NCBI GenBank assembly: GCA_003150225.1
Contig: QAND01000013.1
Span: 33,805-97,804 of the forward strand
Source: Bacillota bacterium
Lineage (GTDB): Bacteria; Bacillota; Clostridia; Christensenellales; QAND01
Direction: 5' to 3'
DNA length: 64,000 nt
In this document: positions 1 to 8,753 of the stretch, one piece after another
How positions within the stretch are numbered: the stretch's first letter is position 1
Layout: each line of letters starts with the position of its first letter
Notes under the pieces: generated by a model
What the model was told of the DNA's origin: nothing
The model's input: only the letters and a program-made list of their open reading frames with translations
The model's database searches: none
Made by a program: the position numbers and the translations under genes

Positions 1-142
1 GCGGTTGTGACCGATATATTTGCAAGAAAAATCCAAAAAATCACGGGATTATTGGTATTTTCTATAAAAATATGTCCTAGTCATAATGGTATATAATTAT
101 GATCAGCCATTATTGGCAAACGAGACCCATTGGAGGGCGATT

Positions 143-1909
143 ATGAAACGACTTTCTCGGCTTTTAACCTTTGTGCTGGCATTTGTTCTCTGCATGTCCA
201 TGGGCATCGCAACTACCTTAGCTGATGACGGCCCCGAGGCCAAATGGAGCGCCGACGGCGGAACTTGGCAGGAAGGCACTCTTATGGATGCCGTTTGGGC
301 AGCCTATGGCGCCGATGCCAAAATTGAAATTCAGCTGCAAAGAAGCGTCACCCTAGACGCTTCCTGGTATCCCCAGCATCTGGGTTATTCCGGGGTGGAG
401 TTGATTCTGGACGGCCAGGGCTTTACCATTCACCGGGGCCAAGCGCCTTCCCAATTCTTTGCCGTTGACCAGGCCAATAGCAAAGTTACCCTTAAAGACA
501 TCACGCTGGATGGCGGCGCGGTATGGGACAATCCCGCTAACGTAGCCGGACGCGCCAACTCCGGCACCACCATCAACGGAAATGGCCACCTCATCTGGAT
601 CTATAACGACAGCGCCACCCTAATTTTAGAGGAGGGCGCAGTCCTGCAAAACAACCACATCGTCAGCAGCCAGAATGGCGCCGGCATTGAAGTGAGCAAT
701 GGCACGCTAGTGATGAAAAATGGTTCGGCAATCAAACGCAACACCGCTACCGGCTCCAGCGGCTACGGTGGCGGAGGAGCCGGCGTTGATATTGGCAGCA
801 GTGGCATCTTCCGGATGGAAGGCGGCGTCATATCGGAGAATTACGCCAGCGTTGCCGGCGGTGGAATCTACGTGGGAGACGGCGGTTCCTTCCTTCTGAA
901 AGACGGCCGGATCCAATCCAACGCAGCTGGCAACAACGGCGGTGCGATCTCAGGCGCTGCAGGCTACGATATCAGCCTCATGGGCGGCGTCCTTACCGGA
1001 AACCAGGCGGGGGCCGGCGGCGGCATAACCCTGTTTGGTGATATCAAAGTGGGCGGTGGTATTCAAATTGCCGGCAACACCAAGCCGAGCGGCACCGCGT
1101 CCAACGCCCTTATCATCAACAGCAGCAAGCTGTTACTCACCGAACCCTTTGAAACCGACGCCGCCATCGGCATTGGCGTACACAGCGGCATCGGTGAGGG
1201 AAGCGTCGCCGCCCAGGCGGCCCAGGAGGATCTCGCCATCCAGGGCAAGGTGTTCCTCTCCTCGGAAAACGACGGATTCAGCCTCATGCGCAGCGGTACC
1301 CAGCTTCTCTTTACCCAGGGACAGAAGAGCTACACCGTTTTGTTCAATGCCAATGGCGGAAGCGCGATATCTCCCGTGGAAAATCTAATGGAAAACAGCC
1401 TTCTCACCGAGAGCACTCCCACCAAAAACAACTTCCGGTTTGACGGCTGGTACCGGGATGCTGCTCTTACTCAGCCCTGGAATTTTGATACCGATCAGGT
1501 ACAGGAAAATATGATTCTTCATGCCAAGTGGACGCCTATCCGCACCGTTATCTTTCACTCCAATGGCGGAAGCCCCGTTCAATCGGCATCTGTGGCGGAT
1601 GGTGATCTGTTGGCACGGCCCGTGGATCCCACCCGGGATGGCTATCTCTTTACCGGCTGGTATCGGGACGCAGATCTAAAAATTCCCTTTGATTTCTCCC
1701 AGCCCCATGAGGGGGATATCACCCTGTATGCCGGTTGGAAGGAGGCCTCTTCTGTGGCCGGAGATCCTATTCCGGAGGATCCGGATTCCGGCGATATTCC
1801 CAAGACCGGGGATTCCCAGCAACCCTTCCTTTGGGCGGCTCTCAGCTTACTGGCTATGGCTGCGGCGGGATCCGTGGTCCGGTCTCGGATCAAAGAAGCT
1901 CACCGGTAA
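143..1909 (+). CDS. Cell-wall-anchored beta-helix / InlB-repeat surface protein
   Basis: A 588-residue secreted protein. The start is the ATG at 143, preceded by GGAGGG; an upstream in-frame ATG at 86 lacks a ribosome site and would bury the signal peptide. Residues 1-29 form a signal peptide. Residues about 60-350 are rich in Gly, Asn and Asp with repeated GG-I and NN turns, as in right-handed beta-helix adhesins. Two InlB B-repeat-like (Flg_new family) modules follow, each with NGG, a GWYRDA core and a final W. Near the C-terminus lies IPKTGD, then a hydrophobic helix and a basic tail, which is a sortase signal. It is probably covalently attached to peptidoglycan and faces outward. The ligand is unknown. 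The 142 bases before it show no gene. Confidence 0.85.
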   Translation: MKRLSRLLTFVLAFVLCMSMGIATTLADDGPEAKWSADGGTWQEGTLMDAVWAAYGADAKIEIQLQRSVTLDASWYPQHLGYSGVELILDGQGFTIHRGQAPSQFFAVDQANSKVTLKDITLDGGAVWDNPANVAGRANSGTTINGNGHLIWIYNDSATLILEEGAVLQNNHIVSSQNGAGIEVSNGTLVMKNGSAIKRNTATGSSGYGGGGAGVDIGSSGIFRMEGGVISENYASVAGGGIYVGDGGSFLLKDGRIQSNAAGNNGGAISGAAGYDISLMGGVLTGNQAGAGGGITLFGDIKVGGGIQIAGNTKPSGTASNALIINSSKLLLTEPFETDAAIGIGVHSGIGEGSVAAQAAQEDLAIQGKVFLSSENDGFSLMRSGTQLLFTQGQKSYTVLFNANGGSAISPVENLMENSLLTESTPTKNNFRFDGWYRDAALTQPWNFDTDQVQENMILHAKWTPIRTVIFHSNGGSPVQSASVADGDLLARPVDPTRDGYLFTGWYRDADLKIPFDFSQPHEGDITLYAGWKEASSVAGDPIPEDPDSGDIPKTGDSQQPFLWAALSLLAMAAAGSVVRSRIKEAHR

Positions 1910-1923
1910 ACAACATGCTGACA

Positions 1924-1958
1924 AAAGAGAAGCTCCGGCAAAACCGGAGCTTCTCTTT
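1924..1958 (+). terminator. Rho-independent terminator after the surface protein
   Basis: A perfect 15-bp stem (AAAGAGAAGCTCCGG and its complement) with a CAAAA loop ends in a short T run, 15 bases after the stop codon. Confidence 0.85.
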
Positions 1959-2017
1959 GTATCTCATCGCTTTTATGCTATGCTCTCCTTAGAAATCCAA
2001 ACAAGGAGTTCCTGCCC

Positions 2018-2569
2018 ATGACCATCACCCTTCGCCCCTGGCGGATGGAAGACATCCCCCAGGTGTATATGCTGGCCAACAACAAAAAAATTGCCGCCAA
2101 CCTACGGAATGCATTTCCTTATCCCTATAAACTGACGGACGCGGAGGACTATCTTATAAGCTGTATCAGGACCCCTGAAACCACCCAGTGTCCCAGAGCC
2201 ATCCTTATGGACGGCCAGCTGGTGGGAAGCATCGGGCTATTTCTGGGCACCGATGTCTACCGCAAAAGCGCGGAGCTGGGTTATTGGCTGGGAGAGCCTT
2301 ATTGGGGCCAGGGCATTATGACGGAGGCCATCCGCCAGATCTGCGCCTATGGTTTTGCCCAGTACGACATCCACCGGATACACGCTGAACCCTTTGCCCA
2401 CAACAAGGGATCCCGTCGCTGTCTTCAAAAAGCGGGTTTCACCTTGGAGGGGATTCTGCGTAAAAGCGTATACAAGAACGGTGAAATCCTGGATTCCTGC
2501 ATCTATGCCCTAGTTGCGGGTGAATCGTCGATGGCCACCATCACCGAGGTGGCTTTGACCACCGCGTAG
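2018..2569 (+). CDS. GNAT acetyltransferase, RimJ/RimL type
   Basis: A 183-residue N-acetyltransferase of the RimJ/RimL branch, predicted to move acetyl from acetyl-CoA to an amine, classically a protein N-terminus. AAGGAG lies 11 bases before the ATG. The N-terminal LRPW..ED strand, the central ELGYWLGEPYWGQG acetyl-CoA motif, the NKGSRRCLQKAGF helix and EG.LR are all present. The substrate cannot be read from sequence. Its last 22 codons overlap, in the opposite direction, the end of the TOBE gene, and the C-terminus after YALV is slightly longer than usual. Confidence 0.85.
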   Translation: MTITLRPWRMEDIPQVYMLANNKKIAANLRNAFPYPYKLTDAEDYLISCIRTPETTQCPRAILMDGQLVGSIGLFLGTDVYRKSAELGYWLGEPYWGQGIMTEAIRQICAYGFAQYDIHRIHAEPFAHNKGSRRCLQKAGFTLEGILRKSVYKNGEILDSCIYALVAGESSMATITEVALTTA

Positions 2570-2733
2570 GCTTTCTCCCCCACCTTCAGTCCCAATTCCC
2601 GAACGGCCTCTCTGGAGATGGTAGCGCTTACCACATTCCCTCCTCCAATATCGATCTTCACAATTGCGTTAACGGCGCCATCCTGGATGTCGGTCACCTT
2701 GCCGGGCAGTTGATTTCTGGCACTCAGTTTCAT
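2503..2733 (-). CDS. TOBE-domain (molbindin-like) protein
   Basis: A 76-residue single TOBE/Mop domain: the MKLSARNQLPGKV opening, a GAVNA..KIDIGGG turn and a closing VKATSVMVA strand. Such proteins bind molybdate or tungstate, either storing it or sensing it. The ATG at 2733 has AAAGGAGGT five bases upstream; the ATG at 2740 abuts that site and is rejected. It lies 50 bp after a DUF1294 gene on the same strand and its 3' end overlaps the converging acetyltransferase by 67 bp. No molybdenum enzyme or mod transporter is in the window, so the role is inferred from the fold only. Confidence 0.8.
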   Translation of the reverse strand: MKLSARNQLPGKVTDIQDGAVNAIVKIDIGGGNVVSATISREAVRELGLKVGEKAYAVVKATSVMVAIDDSPATRA

Positions 2734-2783
2734 GGAACATACCTCCTTTGGTTGTCCCTCTAGCATGCCACACGACGGCAGTT

Positions 2784-3062
2784 TTATACCCAAATCCGCT
2801 GTACCAGCACATAGGCCAGCGCCTGTGCCGCCATGATGAGCGGTACCCCCACCATAAATTTCTTCTTTCTTATCTTATGATGAAATAGAAAGAAGGAAAG
2901 GTAAAGCCCCATACCGCCCAGGAGAACCGCCAGAAGCATAAGGGTATTTTCCGGTACTCTTCGCCGGCCCTGGATGGCCGATAGCTTATCCCATCCCGAC
3001 ACCAGTAGCGCCAGGAGATTGATCCCGATTAGGTATCCCAGAAAGAACGACCCTATGGGCAT
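2784..3062 (-). CDS. DUF1294 membrane protein
   Basis: A 92-residue integral membrane protein with three hydrophobic stretches. The family signature is clear: a W-D-K segment, then RRRVPE.TL, LLGG and HHK.RKKKF. Function is unknown for the whole family. The start at 3062 follows AGAGGTGAT. It precedes the TOBE gene by 50 bp and is probably co-transcribed with it. Confidence 0.8.
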   Translation of the reverse strand: MPIGSFFLGYLIGINLLALLVSGWDKLSAIQGRRRVPENTLMLLAVLLGGMGLYLSFFLFHHKIRKKKFMVGVPLIMAAQALAYVLVQRIWV

Positions 3063-3363
3063 CAAAATCACCTCTTTGGGGCAGTATACCAGAAAAAGCA
3101 GGGAGAAAGGGGCCATATGGCCTCTTTTTTTTCATAAAAACAGAATCTTATCTTTTCGCTTGCCTCATGTGGTATCATAGAGATAAGAAGATAGAAAAAA
3201 ATTCCATCGCTTCAAGATCTTTATAATTTTTCTCCAGATTTTCATCATTTTTGACAAATTATTGCCTTTTCCTTTCATTTTCTAAGAGTACCGTTGAAGT
3301 AGAATAAAATTACCTGGATTGCATCCAGGGCTTTCGGGCATTAATTATCAAGAGGTGGTTAAC
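3063..3363. other. AT-rich intergenic region before the radical SAM gene
   Basis: Divergent spacer of about 300 bp with no gene. A TTGACA sits at 3251-3256 without a convincing -10 at the right distance. A small hairpin (CCTGGAT, loop TGC, ATCCAGG; 3313-3329) lies in the presumed leader, followed by the ribosome site AGAGGTGG at 3351-3358. Confidence 0.5.
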
Positions 3364-4815
3364 ATGAAGCGAAACGCCATGGTGGACGTCATGGTCAAGA
3401 AAGCAGCCCGGGAGGTTATTAAAAATCCCGATAAGGCCCTTCCCCGGGGTCTAAAACTCGTAGAGAGCCTGGACCGCAAAAAAGTCAACGCCCGTACCTA
3501 CGAAGCCCTGCACACGGTGCTGGACGATCCCGATAACAACTGGAACATCTTTCTCCACAACATCTTTTCAAACGTAGCCCCCGAATCCCTGGAAAAGCTA
3601 TCGGTAAGCCTGGTCCTAAACGCCGCTATGGAAAGCTACAACAAGCGGATGGAAAACGTAAAAAAGTATGACTGCAACATCCCCTGGGCGATTCTTATGG
3701 ATCCCACCGCCGCCTGCAATCTAAAGTGTACCGGCTGCTGGGCTGCGGAATACGGAAAAAACGCCAGCCTCCCCTACGATGTGATGGAAAAGGTGATCCG
3801 GGAGGGCACCGAGCTTGGAGTCTATACCTACATCTTCTCGGGAGGGGAACCTCTGGTACGAAAAGAGGAATTGATTCAGCTTTGTGACAGCCATCCCGAG
3901 TGCATCTTTCTAGCCTTTACCAACGGCACTTTGGTGGATGAAGCCTTCGCCAAGGAGCTGCGTCGGGTAGGCAACTTTGGCTTGGCCTTCTCCATCGAGG
4001 GCTTTGAGGAGGAGACCGATATGCGGCGAGGCGCTGGTACCTATCAGGCGGTAATCCGGGCCATGGACCTATTAAAGGCCGAGGGCGTAGCCTTTGGGTT
4101 CTCTACCTGCTACCATAGCAAAAACGTGGACTGCGTGGGTTCTGATGCCTATGTGGACTTCATGATTGAAAAGGGTTGTCTCTTCGGCTGGTATTTCACC
4201 TACATCCCAGTGGGGGTGGACGCAGTGCCGGAGCTTATCGCCACGGCGGAGCAACGGGAATTCATGTACCACCAAATGCGGAAGTGGCGGCAGACCAAGC
4301 CCGCTTTCCTTCTAGACTTCTGGAACGACGGCGAATATACCCTGGGATGTATCGCAGGGGGACGCAACTACTTCCATATCAACGCTGCGGGAGAATGCGA
4401 ACCCTGCGCCTTCATCCACTATGCAAATGTGAACATCAAGGATTGCAGCCTGCTGGAGGCTTTGCAGTCCCCTCTGTTCATGGAATATCATAGAGGGCAG
4501 CCTTTCAACCAAAATCATCTGCGCCCCTGCCCCCTCCTGGATAATCCCCACTGCCTTAGGGAGATGGTGGAGCGCTCCGGCGCCCATTCCACCGAAATGC
4601 TCTCTCCCGAACCGGTAGAGCAGCTAACCAGCAAAACCCAGGCGGCTTCCGAGGCTTGGGGACCGGTAGCGGACCGAATCTGGGAGGATCCCAACGAGCC
4701 AAAGTACGCTTCCCGGTCCCGGCTATACCATCAAAAAGCCGATGGTTCCCCCATGGAGGATTCTCCGGAGGACACGGCCGCCGCGCCAGAGGATACGGAC
4801 ATCAGCGCCAACTAG
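3364..4815 (+). CDS. Radical SAM protein with C-terminal Cys-rich domain
   Basis: A 483-residue radical S-adenosylmethionine enzyme. The 4Fe-4S motif CNLKCTGC is at residues 118-125 (CX3CX2C), followed by FSGGEPL, which contacts SAM. A C-terminal set of cysteines (GCIAGG, GECEPC, CPLLDNPHC) resembles a SPASM-like auxiliary cluster domain, used by many members to modify peptides or proteins. The N-terminal about 110 residues are helical with no recognised fold. The tail is acidic and probably disordered. The start at 3364 has AGAGGTGG upstream. No precursor peptide gene was seen nearby. The substrate is unknown. Confidence 0.85.
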   Translation: MKRNAMVDVMVKKAAREVIKNPDKALPRGLKLVESLDRKKVNARTYEALHTVLDDPDNNWNIFLHNIFSNVAPESLEKLSVSLVLNAAMESYNKRMENVKKYDCNIPWAILMDPTAACNLKCTGCWAAEYGKNASLPYDVMEKVIREGTELGVYTYIFSGGEPLVRKEELIQLCDSHPECIFLAFTNGTLVDEAFAKELRRVGNFGLAFSIEGFEEETDMRRGAGTYQAVIRAMDLLKAEGVAFGFSTCYHSKNVDCVGSDAYVDFMIEKGCLFGWYFTYIPVGVDAVPELIATAEQREFMYHQMRKWRQTKPAFLLDFWNDGEYTLGCIAGGRNYFHINAAGECEPCAFIHYANVNIKDCSLLEALQSPLFMEYHRGQPFNQNHLRPCPLLDNPHCLREMVERSGAHSTEMLSPEPVEQLTSKTQAASEAWGPVADRIWEDPNEPKYASRSRLYHQKADGSPMEDSPEDTAAAPEDTDISAN

Positions 4816-4849
4816 CGGGAGATCACGAATACACAAGGGCAACTTCTAA

Positions 4850-4888
4850 AAAGGAGCACTCGTATGGAAAACATACGGGTGCTCCTTT
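4850..4888 (+). terminator. Terminator after the radical SAM gene
   Basis: A 17-bp stem with one G-T wobble (AAAGGAGCACTCGTATG arm) and a GAAAA loop, ending in TTT, lies 35 bases after the stop. Confidence 0.75.
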
Positions 4889-4946
4889 GCGTTCCACCAG
4901 CCCTTTCCAGATCCATCGTCTGGACTCAATCAATCAAAAAAATCCC

Positions 4947-4977
4947 TTGCAAAGCAATCCAAAATAGATTATTCTAT
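4947..4977 (+). promoter_or_regulatory. Promoter of the marR-flavodoxin pair with overlapping dyad
   Basis: TTGCAA (4947-4952), 17 bases, TATTCT (4970-4975). The -10 lies inside the inverted repeat ATAGA-TTAT-TCTAT (4964-4977), a plausible autoregulatory operator for the MarR protein encoded just downstream. Confidence 0.6.
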
Positions 4978-5014
4978 CCATAAAGGTAACTACTTATCTA
5001 TTTGAGGTGAAAGA

Positions 5015-5509
5015 ATGACAGTACCCGCGGATTCACCCAGCCCCCGGCAGCAATTGGAGACCTTTGAGCCGCAAAAGGCCGCTCTGGGCATGGTCTTTCT
5101 GTTGGCCAATCAGTTGGAGACGGTGGGCAATCATTTTCTGGGTGAGCTGACCAGTAAACAATGGTTTTTGCTGGCCAACCTTGACTCCTTTTTTCAAGCG
5201 CCTCCTACCATCAGCCAAGTGGCGCAAACCATGCATATCAGCCATCAGAATGTCAAACAGCTGGCTTTGAAGCTCCAAGCCAAAGGATTTGTACAGCTTC
5301 AAAAGGACGCGCAGGATCAGCGGGCATGGCGCATTCACCTGACGCAGAAAGCCTATGCATACAGTTCCGCACGACTCGGTAAGGATCTAGCCTTCCTGGA
5401 AGCGCTTTTAAACGGCGTCTCCCCCGTCAGTCTGGATTCCTTCCTTGCCACCGCCCTGCAGATCCATGATAACCTGACCCGGATGGAGGGTCAGGATCTA
5501 ACAGAATAG
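5015..5509 (+). CDS. MarR-family transcriptional regulator
   Basis: A 164-residue winged-helix regulator. The recognition region (ISQVAQTMHISHQNVKQLALKL) and the wing ending in DQRAWRIHLT are typical MarR features; helices on both sides would form the dimer interface. GAGGTGA lies four bases before the ATG. It is followed after 24 bp by a flavodoxin-domain gene and probably controls that gene and itself through the dyad over its promoter. The ligand is unknown; redox or small phenolic signals are usual for the family. Confidence 0.85.
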   Translation: MTVPADSPSPRQQLETFEPQKAALGMVFLLANQLETVGNHFLGELTSKQWFLLANLDSFFQAPPTISQVAQTMHISHQNVKQLALKLQAKGFVQLQKDAQDQRAWRIHLTQKAYAYSSARLGKDLAFLEALLNGVSPVSLDSFLATALQIHDNLTRMEGQDLTE

Positions 5510-5533
5510 ATTAAATCGGAAAGGAAACGCCCT

Positions 5534-6070
5534 ATGAAGATGCCCCTCGTTCTCTTTCGCTCCTACTACGGCAGCACCCTTCAGTACGCGCAATGGCTAG
5601 CCCAAAGCCTATCCTGCCCCTGCTTTGATGTCCGGAAAGTTCCCAAAAGCGCCCTAATACACCATGATCCCATCGTATTTGGAGGCGGGCTGTATGCTGG
5701 AAAGATGGCCGGCGCCTCCGCACTTCTTCGGGAGGAAGCGCTTCTTCTGGATAAGCATCTGGTGGTTTTCACCGTAGGCGCCTCCGATCCTACGGACACC
5801 AGTAAATATGCCCAACTGATAGAAAAAACCTTCTCCCCCGCTCTTCGCGCCCAGACCGCCTTTTTTCATCTGCGAGGCAATCTGGAATACTCCAAGATGA
5901 GTTTCCAACACCGCACCATGATGAAACTGTTAAAGAAAATGGTGGAAAAAATGCCACCCCAGCAGCGTAGCCAGGAGGATCAGGACATTCTTTCCACCTT
6001 TGGGGTGGATACCTATTTTGTGGATGAAAGCGCCCTAGCCCCCATTTTAGACCATATTAAAACGCTATGA
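5534..6070 (+). CDS. Flavodoxin-domain protein (HemG-like)
   Basis: A 178-residue cytoplasmic protein of the flavodoxin_5 type: a first strand followed by an FMN-phosphate loop (YYGSTLQYAQWLA), then PIVFGGGLYAGKMAG and a VVFTVGASD strand. The family includes the HemG protoporphyrinogen oxidase, but no haem genes lie nearby, so a general electron-transfer or quinone-reductase role is equally likely. It is co-transcribed with the upstream marR gene. Confidence 0.75.
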   Translation: MKMPLVLFRSYYGSTLQYAQWLAQSLSCPCFDVRKVPKSALIHHDPIVFGGGLYAGKMAGASALLREEALLLDKHLVVFTVGASDPTDTSKYAQLIEKTFSPALRAQTAFFHLRGNLEYSKMSFQHRTMMKLLKKMVEKMPPQQRSQEDQDILSTFGVDTYFVDESALAPILDHIKTL

Positions 6071-6089
6071 TTCCTTCCATCCCGATATA

Positions 6090-6120
6090 GCCCGGTTCCT
6101 TAGGGATCCGGGCCGCGCTT
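6090..6120 (+). terminator. Possible terminator after the flavodoxin gene
   Basis: Arms GCCCGG and CCGGGC (6090-6113) with extra inner pairs form a hairpin 20 bases past the stop. The following T run is short, so the call is tentative. Confidence 0.4.
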
Positions 6121-6163
6121 TGTCCCCATGGTCCGCCCATCGCACAAAAATGTCAAATTTTTC

Positions 6164-6213
6164 TTGTCAAGATCTTATAGTTGCGTTGACAACTTTATTT
6201 CGAGTGCTATAAT
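6164..6213 (+). promoter_or_regulatory. Promoter and putative operator of the MATE-marR operon
   Basis: TTGACA (6186-6191), 16 bases, TATAAT (6208-6213) is a near-perfect housekeeping promoter. Its -35 is one arm of the inverted repeat TTGTCAA (6164-6170) / TTGACAA (6186-6192), and a third TGTCAA occurs at 6151. A repressor, probably the MarR encoded at 7676, could bind these arms. Confidence 0.7.
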
Positions 6214-6254
6214 AAAAGCATATTGGATCCGTATGATAAGAAGGCGATTGCGGT

Positions 6255-7679
6255 TTGAAAACCCTTGAAACACCCCAGGAAAAGTTCCGCCGTATGACGG
6301 AAACCCCCATTCCGAAGCTCATCGTGCGCTTGGCAATCCCCACCATCATCAGCATGATGATCACCTCCATTTACAACATGGCCGATACCTTTTTTGTGGG
6401 ACAAATCGGCACCAGCGCCACCGGCGCCGTGGGTGTAGCTTTCTCCTTGATGGCCATCATCCAGGCCATTGGATTTACCTTTGGCGCGGGCAGTGGCAAT
6501 TACATCTCCCGTTTGCTGGGACAACAGCGCCACGAGGAAGCTGAGCGGATCGCCGCTACCGGTTTTTTTACCGCCCTCATCGCGGGCCTGATCCTAGCCG
6601 TGGCAGGCGAGCTGTTTTTGGAGCCGTTGGTGCGGATATTGGGCGCCACGGAGACCATCCTCCCCTATGCGATGGATTACATCCGCTGGATTCTCGTGGG
6701 CGCCCCCTATATGATGGCCTGTTTCGTGCTCAACAACATCCTGCGGTATCAGGGCAGCTCCTTTTATTCCATGCTGGGAGTGGCCACCGGCGGCATCCTA
6801 AACATCGCACTGGATCCCCTGTTTATCTACGCTTTCAATCTGGGGACGGCCGGCGCCGCCATCGCCACCATCATCAGCCAGTTTGTCAGCTTCTGCATCC
6901 TGCTGCATCACAGCCGGCGGCCCGAACATATCCACATTAAGTTTCGGATGTTCACTCCTACCTGGGCGGTATATAAAGAGATTTTACGGGGCGGCCTCCC
7001 CTCCTTTTACCGCCAGGGGCTGGGTAGCCTTGCCACCATCAGCCTAAACTTTGCCGCCCATCCCTATGGGGACGCCGCCATTGCGGCCATGTCCATCGTC
7101 AACCGGATCTTCCAATTTATCCACTCGGTACAGCTGGGATTCGGCCAAGGCTTCCAACCGGTATGCGGTTTTAACTACGGCGCTGGACGCTATGACCGCG
7201 TGCTGGAGGGCTTTTGGTTCTGTATCAAAGTCAGCGTGGGAATCCTCTGTGTACTCTCTTTGGTGGGCTTCATCTTTGCGCCCCAGATCATCCCCATCTT
7301 CCGCAGAGACGCCGATGTAATCGCTATCGGCACCCTGGCCATGCGGCTCCAGTGCGTGGCCTTCCCCCTCAACAGCTGGGTGGTCATGAACAACATGCTC
7401 TGTCAGACCATCGGCAAGGGTACCGCCGCCTCCCTTCTATCCATCGCGCGGCAGGGGATGTTCTTCATCCCCATCATCCTGATCTTCCCCAGCCTCTTCG
7501 GTCTGTTGGGCGTTCAGATGGGTCAGCCCTGCGCCGATGTCTGTTCCTTCCTTCTGGCCATCCCCATTGGCGCCCGGGTCCTAAGGGAATTAAAGGCAGG
7601 ACCTAAGAATACGTCCGTCGCTCCCTCTGGGGAATCCTCCGATGCCGCAATGGAAGAAAAAGAGGAGGCGTTGTCATGA
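6255..7679 (+). CDS. MATE-family multidrug / Na+-driven exporter
   Basis: A 474-residue polytopic membrane protein with about 12 hydrophobic segments in two similar halves, each opening with a PKLIVRLAIPTIISMM-like segment. MATE proteins expel cationic drugs or metabolites in exchange for Na+ or H+. The start is taken as the TTG at 6255, giving MKTLETP; the ATG at 6294 has no good ribosome site but is possible. The stop overlaps the ATG of the next marR gene (ATGA), so the two are translationally coupled and the exporter is likely under control of that regulator. Confidence 0.85.
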   Translation: MKTLETPQEKFRRMTETPIPKLIVRLAIPTIISMMITSIYNMADTFFVGQIGTSATGAVGVAFSLMAIIQAIGFTFGAGSGNYISRLLGQQRHEEAERIAATGFFTALIAGLILAVAGELFLEPLVRILGATETILPYAMDYIRWILVGAPYMMACFVLNNILRYQGSSFYSMLGVATGGILNIALDPLFIYAFNLGTAGAAIATIISQFVSFCILLHHSRRPEHIHIKFRMFTPTWAVYKEILRGGLPSFYRQGLGSLATISLNFAAHPYGDAAIAAMSIVNRIFQFIHSVQLGFGQGFQPVCGFNYGAGRYDRVLEGFWFCIKVSVGILCVLSLVGFIFAPQIIPIFRRDADVIAIGTLAMRLQCVAFPLNSWVVMNNMLCQTIGKGTAASLLSIARQGMFFIPIILIFPSLFGLLGVQMGQPCADVCSFLLAIPIGARVLRELKAGPKNTSVAPSGESSDAAMEEKEEALS

Positions 7680-8173
7680 CGGCTCCCCACGCAAACCGCT
7701 TTATCTCCATGATCTATCGCTACGGCCAGCGCATCTTTGCCCGCATGCTGCGGCAACGGCAGTTGCCTGTTGAGGCAGGACAGCTCCCCTTCCTATTCCA
7801 AGTGTACCGGCATCCTGGCATTACCCAGGAGGGGATCTCCGCCAATATCGGTATGGATAAAGGCACCACGGCCCGAATCATCACCCAACTGGAAAACAGC
7901 GGCATGGTCACCCGCAATCCCGATGAGAAGGACCGGCGCCTCAACCGCATTCATCCTACCCAGGCAGCCCTGGACATCCATCCTGAGATCACGGAAATCG
8001 TGGAGGAATTCCATAGCCTTCTGTATCAAGGACTCAGCCCCGAGGAGATCACGCTGGCAAAGCAGCTCCTGATCCACATGAAGGATAACCTGGCCGCCTA
8101 TCTCCGGGAGGATCGGGGTGCAGTAAAACCGGGTTCTACAGCCGATTCCAAAGACGCCGTTCAAAAACAGTAA
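7676..8173 (+). CDS. MarR-family regulator coupled to the MATE gene
   Basis: A 165-residue MarR regulator. The HTH reads ISANIGMDKGTTARIITQLE and the wing DEKDRRLNRIHPT. Its ATG overlaps the MATE stop by four bases, the usual arrangement for a repressor of an efflux pump that senses the pump's substrate. It ends about 10 bp before the -35 of the next promoter. Confidence 0.9.
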   Translation: MTAPHANRFISMIYRYGQRIFARMLRQRQLPVEAGQLPFLFQVYRHPGITQEGISANIGMDKGTTARIITQLENSGMVTRNPDEKDRRLNRIHPTQAALDIHPEITEIVEEFHSLLYQGLSPEEITLAKQLLIHMKDNLAAYLREDRGAVKPGSTADSKDAVQKQ

Positions 8174-8183
8174 CCGGGGACTC

Positions 8184-8213
8184 TTGAGTCAGCATCTGGA
8201 AAAATGGTATACT
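8184..8213 (+). promoter_or_regulatory. Probable promoter of the marR-ABC exporter operon
   Basis: TTGAGT (8184-8189), 18 bases, TATACT (8208-8213), 75 bases upstream of the GTG start of the next regulator. Confidence 0.5.
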
Positions 8214-8287
8214 GAAATTGGTTGCACATACAATGATTTGACCCCCTCCGGCAATTCTTCGGAGGCCGTCCCATAGGAGGAATCCCC

Positions 8288-8734
8288 GTGAAGGACCCCT
8301 GTCCCATCTTTCGTTGTACTTCAATGCTGTACCGTGCCGGCCAAGCGTTTTATGACCGGCAGCTCAAACACCATGGCATCGGCTCGGGGCAGCAATTTTT
8401 TCTGCTACGCGTTTATGAGGAGCCGGGCATCAGCGTGTTGGAACTAGCCCAGCGCGGCGGCTATGATAACGGCACCGCCACCCGGGCCATCCAAAAGCTG
8501 GAATCCCAGGGCTATGTCCGCATCCTTCCTGACGAGGAGGATCGCCGCGTACGGCGGATCTATATCACCGATAAAGCCATGTCGGTAATTAAGGACACCT
8601 ATGCCGCCAAACGGGAATGGAACGGCATCCTGATGGAAGGACTCACCGCTGAGGAGCAAGCCGAAGCCGAACAGCTGATGGCCCGCATCTCCCAAAATGC
8701 CCGTTCCCATATGCGGGAGGGGAAGGACCAATAA
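8288..8734 (+). CDS. MarR-family regulator of the ABC exporter operon
   Basis: A 148-residue MarR regulator starting at GTG 8288, with TAGGAGG seven bases upstream. The HTH (ELAQRGGYDNGTATRAIQKL) is close in style to that of the regulator at 7676, suggesting a local duplication. The wing reads DEEDRRVRRIYIT. The gene precedes the ABC exporter gene by 19 bp and probably represses both until a toxic substrate binds. Confidence 0.88.
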   Translation: MKDPCPIFRCTSMLYRAGQAFYDRQLKHHGIGSGQQFFLLRVYEEPGISVLELAQRGGYDNGTATRAIQKLESQGYVRILPDEEDRRVRRIYITDKAMSVIKDTYAAKREWNGILMEGLTAEEQAEAEQLMARISQNARSHMREGKDQ

Positions 8735-8753
8735 TCTTTGAGAGGAGTCGCCC

